A stretch of 64,000 nt of DNA from Hymenochaete sp. R1 (Eukaryota; Basidiomycota; Agaricomycetes; Hymenochaetales; Hymenochaetaceae): positions 124,001 through 188,000 of the forward strand of contig JAFREE010000009.1 in NCBI GenBank assembly GCA_019400425.1. Direction: 5' to 3'. Of the stretch, positions 35,747 through 47,670 are shown one piece after another (position 1 is the first letter of the stretch; every line of letters begins with the position of its first letter). The notes under the pieces were generated by a model. It did no database searches and was not told the origin of the DNA. It saw only the letters and a program-made list of their open reading frames with translations. The position numbers were made by a program, and so were the translations under genes.

Positions 35747-38700
35747 ATGTACGTTCTCAAGAAACGTCCTTCCGGTGAGTGTCTCATCTTGTCTTGGTGC
35801 CTTACACTCTGCCAGTGTCGCATCCCCGTCCATCTTCGCGGGAATGAGCTGACGTGCTTTTGATTCATTATTTGACGGTGACAGCGGCATCCTCCTCCTT
35901 TGACGAAAATGGATCCGACGCTGTGACGACGGCTCCTGGCGAGCTGGCCCCTGCAACCACGTCCGCATACACACCTGCGTTCTTTACTTCGTTGGATTTG
36001 GATTTGGATGAAGGTTATCTACGCGCTGCGCGCGCTCTTTGGGAAATTTGGCGGAGAGATGGTGATGAGGATGCCGGCGAGGACTCTGGAGGAGAGGGCA
36101 GCGGAGGTAACGATGGTAGCTCGAGTACGGTTACTTCATCCAGTGAGCAGTTTATTTTCCTTTGAGAGAAAGTCTTAATGAACGCATGGGTAGGCACAGA
36201 TGGAGAGGCGTCAACGTCGACGTCTCTGATTTCGATCTCTTCAGCTACCAGTACTACGCCTACCGACTCGGGCTCCTCTTCGTCAACTTCAACTTCATCG
36301 TCGTCATCGTCCACTTCATCTTCATCTTCTACCGAAGGAGCTTCTTCAACCTCTTCGAGCTCAATTTCGACCTCTGATTCATCAACTTTGACCCCTACGA
36401 GCTCTTTGGCTTCGACGACTTCTGCTTCAAGCTCGGCTTTGGCTTCAGCATCGAGCTCTTCATCTTCTTCAGATACATTGACGTTCTTTGGTGCGACTGC
36501 TTCTGTATCGGATTCGACAACTTCAGGCCCGGATTCATCCGTTTCAAGTTCAGATTCATCCACCATTATACCGACGTCTAATTCTTCTTCATCGATAAGC
36601 GCTGAAAGTACTAGCGTGGCTGGAGAGTCAGCGACGCAAGATGCAAGCATCAGCCCAAACGTGGAATCTTCCAGTTCGGTTGACACTTTGACAAGTTCTT
36701 CAACGACTGATGCATCGTCTTCGACATCCACGGATTCGCCTATTGTAGTATCAGCTTTCTCCACGCCTGGCGATATCTCGACGTCAGCGGACGGGTCCGT
36801 GGACTCTACCATTACCACAAGCGCGATCTCATCAACAGCAGGCACCTCTAGCATCGACCCATTATTCACATCAACAACAGATTTATCATCCGCCAACACC
36901 AGCGTCACCGCCTCAATAACTTTCGACCCACTAACGACGACCCCGGATCCCGCGTTTGCGACGACGACCGAATCGGATGGCGTTCAGCCGAGTGTACCGA
37001 CTCCTCAAAAGGTCGCGATTCCGTTCGATTCTATTACCTCGGCCGCGCTTTCATTGGCGACAGCTTTTGCAACGAGTACAGATGCGGGCGGGAATGGTGA
37101 TGCGGGTGTCTCGAGTACTTTACCAAGCCCAAGTTCCGATGGAGAGGCGCCAACGACTACGGATTCTCCTGGTGCGGTGGCTACCGGTGCCAACGGCGGA
37201 CTTTCGGCGTGAGGGATTATCGCTTTAAGAAATTGAAGCAGAGGTTCTAATATGTCTGTAGGTCGGATACCTCTATTACATCAGCAACACCGACAACTTC
37301 TCTCTCGACGACTATTTTTCCAAATTCGACCCCGACGGGCACCAGCACGGGTGGGTCGACCAACAATTCTAACACAAATAACTCTTCCGATTCTAACACG
37401 AGGTACCTTCTGTTGTAATGCGCTGGTCTTGTTCGATTGCTGACACATCGTCACTTTGGTAGCACCCAATCAAAACTCTCGGGCGGCGTCATCGCTGGCA
37501 TCTCCGTTTCCATCATTGGGACTTTGGCACTCATGATCCTCATCCTCATCCTCCTGAGCCGTCGCAGACGCGAACGCGTCAACCAGCGTGTCCTTGCTCA
37601 CGAGAGCTTTGGCAACCTCGGTCCTTTGCCGGGTACCGGAAGAGGCCAGCGCCATGCTTCGACACCCTCCGGCGTCGGGTTCCTCACGGGACTTGGCGTC
37701 AGACGCGGACCGTCGAAACGTTTGGTATCAAGAGTCTTCGCCTTTGCGGGTATCCGCGGCCGGACCGAACCAAACGAAAAGGAATGGGAGATTATGGACG
37801 AGGCGCAGGAGAAACCGAGAATGGGTCTTGCCCTGCCGCCTGTGTTGTCAGGTCCTGGAGTAGCTGGGCAAGGCGATTACCTCCCGACTATTGATAGGTT
37901 CTCGCCGATATCACCCATTGCACCGATGAATCCGTTCATGGATGCTGGCGTTCCTCGTGCTCTGACTCCGGTCTACGAGAGGAACGGGACCCCGCTCGGT
38001 GTTGGAAGCGCGGCTGCGTACCGCACCCCAAGTCCGAACCCCAACTCGAATACGCGGACGCGCGAGGAAGATCCGTTCTGGGACCCGGATGATCTGCTAC
38101 CGCCTGCGATGCGCCTCAGTAAGTTACGCAAACAGCAAGAGGCGACAGCACGGGCAGAACAACAGGTTCGGGAAGGAGGTGGTGGTGCGATACCGGGAAC
38201 GAGCTTCCAGCCTTTATCGTTACCGTCCGACCCGTTTGCAGATGTAGGGATGATGGGCTCATCACCACAGCAACAGCAGCAACAGGACGCATCAGAATCT
38301 ACGACAACCTTTGGTCGGCCAGTGGGAGGTGGTAATAGCAGTAATGCAAGCTATACCTCGGCTTCGGGAAGCTTGGAGAGTTCTCAATCAACCTTTAAGG
38401 CACCAGACCAGACCCGGGTTCCTACTTCCTCGTATGTCCCCGACATCTTCGAGAGTGCGGATGACGTGCTCGGCCAGGACCTTCAACCCGGAAACGAAGG
38501 AGACCGGTACGCCTCATGGGTGACTCATCGCGACTGGACAGAAGAACAAGCCCGCAATTCGAACTCCTCAAACGATAACGTACCTCTTACCACTGCTTTC
38601 CTCTCGTATGACAACGACAACGACGAGCGCGAGGACGAGAGGGACTCCGAAGACCGACATGATAGTCTAAGCGGGTCTTCCATCCGTTCGTCGAGTAATT

Positions 38701-38873
38701 ACTCCGGGATGGGCGTCGATGGGATCTCGCGTGATAATGATGAGAAGGCGAGGAGGGAGATGTTGAACGCGTTGAGAGGGGAGGATGGTATGGATGGGTT
38801 GGAGACGACGGGGAGTGAGAAGTACGAGACGGGGAGGACAGGGAGGATGCAGGTATTTGGGAACGCGATGTAG
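35747..38873 (+). CDS. Ser/Thr-rich single-pass membrane protein
   Basis: The first exon codes MYVLKKRPS and joins in phase to AASSSFDENGSDAV. Then come some 350 residues that are nearly all Ser, Thr, Ala and Asp, expected to be heavily O-glycosylated outside the cell. One membrane segment follows (GGVIAGISVSIIGTLALMIL), stopped by RRRRERVNQR. The cytoplasmic tail is about 440 residues, with PSKRLVSRVFAFAGIRGR, NEKEWEIMDEAQEKP and several acidic Asp/Asn runs. The layout resembles Mid2/WSC-type wall sensors of fungi. I see no signal peptide at the chosen start, which is odd for this topology; an earlier exon may exist. The gene is read in the same direction as both neighbours. Confidence 0.72.
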
Positions 38874-40083
38874 TCCTTATTCTCTCGAGTTAGTTGAGTT
38901 GTTTTGACCTTGTTTTCTTTCATGTTTTCTTTCGTATTTCCGTTTAGTCTCGGCCATTCCGTGTTCCTGTAAATTCATTCTTTTTTTTCATGGTCTCAAC
39001 TGTCCTTTCCTTTCAAAATTTATTTTCAACCGGATTCCGATACTTAGCGATCATGGGCCTCTTGCGGGGTTATCGTTCTTCGCTCCCTTTTTTTAAATAT
39101 TTCGTTCCCTTTTGCGCGTTGTGCTTCGTCGTGTATAACGTGTATGCTTTGTCTAGGAAGTAATCACAAATGGAAATGGGTCTAAAACGATTATCATTCA
39201 TAATTGTAAGAGTGATGTTTGAAGACTTAGCGAAGTGTCTGGCTTCAGCTTATCTAATCTTTGTCGATCACAGTTGCAGCGAGACGCTCTTCGAGAGTCG
39301 GTTCGGCTTTTCAACCATCCTCAATCGTCTCCAAGTTCGAAAAAAAAACATCACGATGAGAACGAATGCGGAAGATAAACTTTGCCTTGTGCATGAACTG
39401 GCTATTCAAGAAGGCGTCCGACCTCGTCGCTTACTCTCATATAAAGCTCTTCAAATGGCACTCTTCGTAGCAAAAGATCATTCACTGCCAGCAACGCATC
39501 TTTTAATGCCTTAGCTGCATCCGAAGCTACATGGAAAACACCAGTTATTTCATCAAGATCAGAGACCTTTTTCTCATGCCTCGAATAGCCTCACACTTGA
39601 AACATGGACGCCTTCCATGGAGAATTTTGAAATGGACGTCAAGGAACTATCAAATTCGGTGGGTAGTGAACATCCGGGAAACGTAAGTCGTTCTTCTTTG
39701 TTGATCTGCTCAGGCTCTTTGGCGAGTTAACGAAGCGCTTTGAGGGGTACGGTTAGATACTCTTGTATATGTGCGAAACGAACGGAGCAAAGAAAGTGGT
39801 TGTCCGGGACCGGGACCGCAGATGTGTGCAGTGCAGTCTGCCAGTTACGATGCAGTACCTTTGTCTGGCTGGTGATTCATGGTGACTCCGTTCTCTCAAT
39901 TTCGTACTTACATATGATATGGACGGTCCCCCCCCCCCCTTTTTTTTGTACGGCTCCGCTTTTTTCTCCTGCCTCTTACCTCGACGTGAAAGACTGCAAG
40001 TCGGACCATGTGGGGGAACATGAAGTCGCCGCATGCACAAGTTCTTCACAGGAGCGTAGTCTAAGCTCGCCGGGTCCGCGCAG
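38874..40083. other. Intergenic region upstream of rvt
   Basis: About 1.2 kb. A plus-strand frame at 39170-39514 is open for 114 codons but has no motif and no good continuation. A run of C then T (39929-39947) is a simple homopolymer tract. No gene is called. Confidence 0.4.
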
Positions 40084-40137
40084 ATGACTCTGATTGTTAC
40101 GTCATATGAGTCTCAGTCTGGTGTACCGGTATAAAAG
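40084..40137 (+). promoter_or_regulatory. Promoter of rvt: three bZIP-type sites and a TATA box
   Basis: ATGACTC (40084-40090), TTACGTCAT (40097-40105) and ATGAGTC (40106-40112) lie within 29 bp. They are one base short of the GCN4/CPC1 consensus TGA(C/G)TCA or match a CRE-like site. TATAAAAG follows at 40130-40137, 87 bp before the ATG. Function is inferred from motif form and spacing. Confidence 0.5.
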
Positions 40138-40223
40138 AAACTCGTTTTCATCGTTCCATTCTTTCTAGCGTTCTCCACAGTACATTATTGTCCTCGGAAT
40201 ATTGCACGAGACACGACTGCGCC

Positions 40224-42866
40224 ATGCCCCGCGAAGCTTTCGGCCAAACTCTTCAATTCATCACCGATGTCAAGCTCAAAGAACTCGAGAGGCTCAATTC
40301 TGGATTCAACGCCCATGCATCCAAGCTTTTTGCAGATCGACGTGATTTCAAACAAGATGACTCCAGCGCCTTGGTCTCACGGCTTATGGAACTCGTAGAG
40401 GGTATCGAGAGTTGGCCTGGATCATGGTCGGCTGACTTCAACGTCACCGACATCAAACGGTTCATCGATCAGGCCAAACGGGATCCCTCATTTTCAAACG
40501 AATCACTCATCGAATGGGTCCGCCGGGCTGAATCCGAGATTGAACACGAGGGGACGCGCTTTGCTTTTGCGAAGTTGTTTGGTTCGCTGCTCAAGGAGTG
40601 GTTGAAGTCTATGGAGGAGTCCGAGTCGTCCCCCGCACATGATACCTTCGAGCAAGTCAATCGGAAGGAGACGATGGAGCAGAAGGCCAAGCTCAAATCT
40701 CTTATTTTCGAAGCGAAGGAGATCGATAAGGAGGCATTGAAGGCGTATCTGTTCGAGCTCTTTGCTTCCGATGCATCTAAAGAACTCCTCGAAAAGCAAC
40801 GCCGTCGCCTCAGAAAGTTTTCCGAGCAATTCCACAAGGAGCGTATTTCGATCCCCGAGTTACAGAAGGTCATTAAATCCGTTCTCAAGTCAGATACGTT
40901 CTCGGAGGAGAAGCGAGCAACGTTGAAAGAGTTCTTACGTAGCCCATCGGTGCTTTCTGAGCTGGCAAGCGTCCTGAACATGCAGCTCTCTACTATCAAT
41001 ACTTGGGAGTGGCCGAAGGAAGGTGTCTTGCTTGAACCCCGGCGACATCTGAATGGGAAGATACGATTTCATCTTGATGCCGAAATATTGACCGGACTAC
41101 TCCTTCATTACATCGGAACTCGATGGTCAGTTGAGATCCGCCAAAATATCGACGGCATTCGACGGAGTATCGTTTGGAACGTCTCACCTCGGAAACTCTC
41201 TCGAATAGAGCATCGTCGACGCGATATCTATCTCGGCGAAGTGGCGCGCGCATCCAGTAACATTGACCAATTCCGCTCGCAATATCAGCTGAATCATTTC
41301 TTCATGTGTCAGCTTCCTGATACCTTTGAGGTTGTGAAGGATAACTACGCGGATACGGATGACGATGATGCTCCCGAGCCTGGAGCTAGTACAGGACCTC
41401 TCTTTGATTCACCCGTAGAGTTAAAGCAATCGCTACTTCATATCATGACGGCAGACTTGGTTCTGAACAAAGAACTCCACGGGCAATCTTCAGTCTTGCG
41501 TACGGATCTCGAATGGTTTGGGCCGTCTCTACCATTTGCAACAATTACCACCGTCCTCGAGTTTTTCGGGATGCCTCCCAACGACATCTCCTTTATCACT
41601 CGCTTCCTCTCTTGCCCAATTGTTTTTAAGGATGACCCGTCGGGAGAGGTGAGAATGCGTAAACGGGGAACACCACTCGGTTACATGCTAAGTTCATTGT
41701 GCGGTGAAATTGTGTTGTTCATCATGGACTTTGCGGTCAATCAGAGGGCTGGTGGCATATTCTTGCACCGGATTCACGACGACTTCTGGTTGTGGGACGT
41801 GGATAATAGTCGATGCGCCGCGGCTTGGAAGGAAATGCGACATTTTGCGGAAATAGCAGGGATGGCTTTTAACAAGGATAAGACGGGTTCCGTCACCACT
41901 GGCCAGGAGTTGGTTTCTGAAACGGGTCTTCCTGAAGGCGATGTTCGGTGGGGCTTCTTGCGCATGAATGCAGAGGGCATGTTCGAGATTGATCAAGCGA
42001 TGATCGACGAGCACATCGTCGAGCTCCGTCGCCAGCTCGCGGCTACGAACTCTGTCTTCGGCTGGACACAGGCTTACAACAAGTACATGGGATTCATTGT
42101 TCGTAACTGTGGAGCCCCAGTTATGGTATACGGGGTTGAGCACGTTGACAGTATCATTCACACTCTTGTACGGATTCAGGAGGCTTTGTTCTCCCCACCA
42201 TCTGGCGGAGGGCCGTCCAGTTTCGTCAACGCTGTTTCAGGTATGCTCGAAGCTCGGTTCGGTATGAAAGCGGCAGATGTTCCTTGCGGGTGGTACCTCT
42301 GGCCGAACGCAGCGGGCGGTCTCGAAGTGAAAGACCCCATCGTCGACCTCTTTCTCGTCCGCGAGTCTTACAAACACAATTCAGTCCCTGAAATATTAAA
42401 AATCGCACACCTTGAAGACGAACGGCGCTACTCTTCAGCGAAGCGGGAGTGGGAAAGCGGAGGAATGAAAGCTGGTTTAGTCAGGAAGCTTGAAGTTTGG
42501 GAAGAGGCAGTCGGAGTGTCGCCATCCAGTCCATTTTTCAGTTTCGATGAGTTTACGAAGGGGAGGGAGGAGCGTGCGTTGTGGTGGTATACGGCGTACC
42601 AAGCTCTTCTTGAGAAGCCGACGACATGTACGCTTGCATGCACTCCGCAGCTTGGCGCATCGCTCAAGTTGCTCAAAAGCGGTATTGGGGCCTTTGACTC
42701 GGCTAGTAACTGGAGCACGCTCAAGCCGTACTGGCAATGGGTCGTCGCCGTACAGCATGATGAGATGGTGAAGAAGTTTGGCGGCCTTGCGATTGTTGAA
42801 CCTTCTGCAGTGCCTGTTGGGATGGTGTCTGTATTCAAAAACTCTAGGATGAAATGGGAGCAGTGA
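40224..42866 (+). CDS. rvt: RVT: reverse-transcriptase-related cellular protein
   Basis: An uninterrupted frame of 880 codons from ATG 40224. The first 290 residues are charged and helical, with a coiled-coil-like stretch (KSLIFEAKEIDKEALKAYLF, RRLRKFSEQFHKERIS). The polymerase core follows: motif A with TDLEWFGPSLPF (Asp428), motif B with RKRGTPLGYMLSSL (Arg481), motif C with IHDDFWLWD (Asp519-Asp520), then a motif-D-like GMAFNKDKTG and VRWGFLRMN. These match the rvt class described in fungi, animals, plants and some bacteria: single-copy host genes, not parts of transposons. The Neurospora protein was shown to polymerise NTPs and dNTPs with manganese. All catalytic aspartates are present here, so it should be active. 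There are no LTRs, gag, integrase or endonuclease. The first in-frame ATG was chosen. Confidence 0.85.
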   Translation: MPREAFGQTLQFITDVKLKELERLNSGFNAHASKLFADRRDFKQDDSSALVSRLMELVEGIESWPGSWSADFNVTDIKRFIDQAKRDPSFSNESLIEWVRRAESEIEHEGTRFAFAKLFGSLLKEWLKSMEESESSPAHDTFEQVNRKETMEQKAKLKSLIFEAKEIDKEALKAYLFELFASDASKELLEKQRRRLRKFSEQFHKERISIPELQKVIKSVLKSDTFSEEKRATLKEFLRSPSVLSELASVLNMQLSTINTWEWPKEGVLLEPRRHLNGKIRFHLDAEILTGLLLHYIGTRWSVEIRQNIDGIRRSIVWNVSPRKLSRIEHRRRDIYLGEVARASSNIDQFRSQYQLNHFFMCQLPDTFEVVKDNYADTDDDDAPEPGASTGPLFDSPVELKQSLLHIMTADLVLNKELHGQSSVLRTDLEWFGPSLPFATITTVLEFFGMPPNDISFITRFLSCPIVFKDDPSGEVRMRKRGTPLGYMLSSLCGEIVLFIMDFAVNQRAGGIFLHRIHDDFWLWDVDNSRCAAAWKEMRHFAEIAGMAFNKDKTGSVTTGQELVSETGLPEGDVRWGFLRMNAEGMFEIDQAMIDEHIVELRRQLAATNSVFGWTQAYNKYMGFIVRNCGAPVMVYGVEHVDSIIHTLVRIQEALFSPPSGGGPSSFVNAVSGMLEARFGMKAADVPCGWYLWPNAAGGLEVKDPIVDLFLVRESYKHNSVPEILKIAHLEDERRYSSAKREWESGGMKAGLVRKLEVWEEAVGVSPSSPFFSFDEFTKGREERALWWYTAYQALLEKPTTCTLACTPQLGASLKLLKSGIGAFDSASNWSTLKPYWQWVVAVQHDEMVKKFGGLAIVEPSAVPVGMVSVFKNSRMKWEQ

Positions 42867-43416
42867 AATCGAGTTTGAGGCAGCCTTTCCGTGGGTTGCA
42901 AAATGTACGATACTTGTATCTTGAACCCCCCTTTCCAAAAAAAATATCCTCCCCCCCAGCACCATTCTCAGCCTTGCTTACTCTCCCTTAGCCTCTCTTA
43001 CCGTTTTTGATTGTTATCGCTTTCCTATGTAGAATATCAAAGATTTCTCCACCAAAAAATGTACACTTAAAAGCGTCGCAGTATTCTAGATGAATGTGTA
43101 ATGATAAACTTGAGAATAACACATGCACATGACCTAGAGAGTGGCCTTTGACTCTGGCAGCATTCAGAGGTATACTCATTCTTCGATCAAGAAAGACGTG
43201 GTCGGCCGCGACACTCGGTCAAATAATACTATACACAAAAAAGTAACGAATGTCAAATGTAATAAGTTATGCTTTGAGTTCCAACCGGCATTAATAAATA
43301 TCCAGCTCATGTTCGTACATCGCTGATGGCACGTAGGGCGCCCGTCCCAAGTATATCCATTCACGTATATCCAAGAAATATTTGCATATCCGAGTCAGAC
43401 ATATTGAACGCGGCGT
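42867..43416. other. Convergent intergenic region
   Basis: About 550 bp between the 3' ends of rvt and the first DUF6534 gene. It contains A- and C-runs (42935-42960) and AT-rich sequence. No gene seen. Confidence 0.45.
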
Positions 43417-45000
43417 TTAAACGTGAGATGATTCGCGCTTGAGCTCGACAGTACCAAAAGACGTCGACTGGTTTGGATTCTTCTTTATGACGCGCAAATC
43501 GTTGAGCATTGACTACCAACCCATATTATATCAGGAAATGCTCACCTTCCAATCTTCAGTGCCAGATGATACACCGACCGCCTCGAAATCGTTTCTCTGA
43601 TGATTTTTGGGTTCCGCGTTAGTTTATATCAAGTTCATCAGAAGCTTAAAAATTTCCCAAAACTCACGCTTTCGGTACTGAGACCCGATGTTGAAAGACC
43701 AGCGCCAGTTGCGGCATGGAAGTCGCTGACGTTGACGCGATGAGCACGTTCTGCGTCTGTCTCGAGCTTCTCACGTATATTTGTCCTCGAATTGAGACTG
43801 AAGACTATCTTGAGCTCGAGAAGAACGATCGAAAAAAAAGTGACTTACGTGACAAGGACGCAATTGAAGTACACTTTACAACAGGAAGCGTGGTTAATCA
43901 ACTGAGTTTCGAATGTCATTGAATACCTACGTTTCGGGAAGCCAAGGTCGAAAGTGAGGAAAAGGAAGCCGTTGGGGAGAATAAAAGTGCTGATGAACCC
44001 GATTGCACCCCAAAGGCCCGTGATTAAACTCGTCCCGACCGCGTATAGGACAAACTTCTTGAGAACCGAGTCCGTCCTCACGGATCCGGAACGGTGCCGA
44101 CGCAAAAGTACGAACATGACAGTAGCAAGAGTGGTATCCGCGACGGTGACCGTGCCGTTCATGACACGCTCGGTGGTAAGGGCTCCAAACAGCTGTGTGG
44201 TTTGTTTGTAGGGATAGATCTGGGCGAAGTACCAGACGACAGCTCCAAACTGAGCTGTGCACAACACTACGAGGGTGACCATGAGGGGGACATTTTTGTT
44301 GCTCACTGCAAACACACGATAAGTTCCGGCTGATGGCCCCAGATGAGCGAGGAAAAGCTCACTCCTCCAGATTCGAGCAAGGAAAACGCCCTGGGCCATG
44401 AAGTCAATGATCGCAGCGAAGATGACGTTGCATATCATTGACCTAAGGGTGCAAAGCAGAGATCAGATAACGTACAAAACCGGCCCAAATGATCAGAGGA
44501 ACATGCCTTTCGGGATAGCCCAGATGCGCTACATCAGCGAAATGTGTTATGAAATATAGATACATCGACATCAAGACGAGGATTTGGTGGACCGTGTCGA
44601 GTACCGCGATTGTCAAGGTAGTCAACCGCAGCCACCACTTATCTGTCTTCCATGAATTCTAAACACAAATTATGGTTGGTAAGGACAAACATTAAAATAT
44701 ATGGAACACCTACTTCAATGTACACAAAGAGCTGCACGGCAGCGGCTCCCCACAATCTTTTTCCAGTATTGTCAGCAGAACTCTTTTCTTGACTCGGGAA
44801 TCAAGCTTACGCGGTTGTATAACTGCAGACATTTTGTGTAAGAGGACGCGCATTACCGAAAGAAAAGAGTGGAGCTCACATCGATGCAACGAAAAGACAG
44901 CCAAACTGAGAATCTTTCAATGAGCAACTCATGCTATCAAGCACTGCCGGAGACTCACAGTAGAATCCAGACTAAGTTGAGGAACGACTGGGGACGCCAT
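43417..45000 (-). CDS. DUF6534 seven-span membrane protein (paralog 1)
   Basis: Minus-strand exons code MASPVVPQLSLDSTFGCLFV, a 12-nt exon at 44811-44822, ALWGAAAVQLFVYIENSWKT, VLDTVHQILVLMSMYLYFIT, ICNVIFAAIIDFMAQGVFLA and the typical end PNGFLFLTFDLGFPKLYFNC followed by LVTLNSRTNIREKLE. Seven hydrophobic segments and the FNxLLxTLNxR-type ending mark the DUF6534 family, which is expanded in Agaricomycetes and has no proven function. The Ser-rich tail ends VELKRESSHV. One junction, between HVPLIIWAGF (near 44475) and the exon starting near 44440, cannot be closed in phase with normal splice sites. It may hide a frameshift. Two further paralogs lie at 47.7-52.9 kb on the other strand. Confidence 0.72.
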
Positions 45001-45929
45001 ATCGTTTTACACTTGCACGAGAGGCAACTGAAACAAAGGGAGGAAAGGACTTAAAGAACGAATAAGAAGAGGTGCCTATGAGGGCATGTATCTCTAAGTA
45101 AGCGCCATTCGGTGAACGGGTCGTCCTCTTATACGCTAGATCGAGTCCGTGTTCTTCTGGATTTTTCAACGTTCTATGCTGTTGTAACCGATCATCAAGA
45201 GTTAGGGAATTTTCCTCGATCCCCTTTTGGACTCGCTAAACTGAGCTCATTTACATGTGTACCCGATTCATCTTGAAATTAAACCTCCGGGCAGTACAAC
45301 AAATGTATATGTTTTATGTTGTCTAGAGCAAAGTTCAGAAAGCTCGTCGGTAAACAATTGTCCTGGTTACTCGCCTTAGAACGCTTAAGTTTTGCCCTGG
45401 CCAGCTTTTTTCTCCCTTTCATCGAGGCCGGAGGCACACAATATGACTGCATAGCTCTGTAATGACCTGAAATATATAACGATAAAGTTCTCATTATCAT
45501 GGAATCTTGGATCCATACATCAATTTTAGAATGATCGGAGAAAGCAAAGGAAGCAGATTATCCCTCGGAGTCGACGTCTTTTTTGGCATGTTCAAGTTAC
45601 GTAACAGCTTCTCACGCTGCTTCTTTCCTTTCCTCTTGGAGAAGTCGCATTTTACCCTCCGAACATATCGTTCAATCATCATCATCTGGCTTCACGCTCC
45701 AGCTCTTGAGCGCCGAAATCGTCAACGTTTACATTCACTACGGACTCGTAAAAGGCTAGCAAGCTACTGTATGATCTGATCGGAAAAGGACCCAGGAAGG
45801 TGGCTGTATCATCATCTGCCTGACCAAGTTGTTCAGCCTGCTTTCTATCAAGTGACTAGGAGATTGTCTGTGCTCTCACGGAATCCAACAGACCCCGAGG
45901 TATCTGGAAAAATCACTAATTACAGCCCT
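45001..45929. other. Divergent intergenic region
   Basis: About 930 bp between the first DUF6534 gene (minus) and the second SDR gene (plus). Both promoters are expected here. Short open frames show nothing recognisable. Confidence 0.45.
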
Positions 45930-45937
45930 TATAAAGA
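45930..45937 (+). promoter_or_regulatory. TATA box of SDR gene (copy 2)
   Basis: TATAAAGA lies 68 bp upstream of ATG 45998, at nearly the same spacing as in the paralog at 24 kb. Confidence 0.55.
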
Positions 45938-45997
45938 GGACAGTCTGAATTGCAGACCCAACTTTCCCGCAAAACCTTCTCCGAGCGATTTAGAGGA

Positions 45998-47004
<1,007 letters not shown>

Positions 47005-47670
47005 AGGCCATTGGTATTATCAATTATCGAAGAGTGTGCAAGAAAGGTTTGCTTTAATGAATGCCCTATCAGAGTTGGCAAATGACCTGTGTATGGGAGT
47101 CAACGACATCTTGACAACTCCGCGACCCGCTTTGAATATTAATAACCGCCGACTCTCAAACATTGTTTTTATCTTCCCTGTGGCGCATGCCGGCGACGTT
47201 TTTTTTCACTTGATATGGTATATCGGCCAATGAGGTTCTCATCTCCGATAATGATTCCGTATACCCATCGGAACTGAGTTGAGCAACAATTTAGAAGGTG
47301 TTGAAGAAGTCGAAGTAAAGAGCTACTGTGCTAGTGAGTAGTTCTACGTGATGATTTAACTCGGGAAGAACTGACAGATCCGAACAGAGGCGCGCGATTA
47401 GTTTTGTTTCATTGACGCTTGTTATTCGAACCCGGGATGGACGCCTTCGCATGCATAAATGCATTGCTTTGCATTTCCGACGGTTTTTGAAAGTCTATTT
47501 AAACTACGTACAACGCACGGCGGGGCCAAAGTTGCCAGTCCCGTCACTAAGGTTCTTTTCGACTTCACTAGCAGCCGCCGAACAATTAGCAGTGTCCTTG
47601 CGCCTGTTGGCTTCGTTTTTAATCGGCGAATCTATTGAATATTCTAGCTAAATCCGCATCTATCATCGGT
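47005..47670. other. Intergenic region
   Basis: About 670 bp. A plus-strand frame at 47412-47651 has no recognisable content. No gene seen. Confidence 0.45.

Noticed and set aside
36015..36908. 297-codon acidic minus-strand frame
   Set aside because: It is the complement of the Ser/Thr-rich exon; TCN codons on one strand give Glu/Val/Asp-rich open frames on the other.
39170..39514. 114-codon frame upstream of rvt
   Set aside because: No motif, unusual composition, and no spliced continuation; likely chance.
40224..42866. The reverse-transcriptase-like gene as a LINE or LTR retrotransposon
   Set aside because: No LTRs, poly-A tail, gag, nuclease, RNase H or integrase, and the motif set (RGTPLGYMLSSL, HDDFW) fits rvt better.
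47425..47440. TTCGAACCCGG, like a tRNA T-loop
   Set aside because: No matching stem, D-arm or acceptor stem around it.
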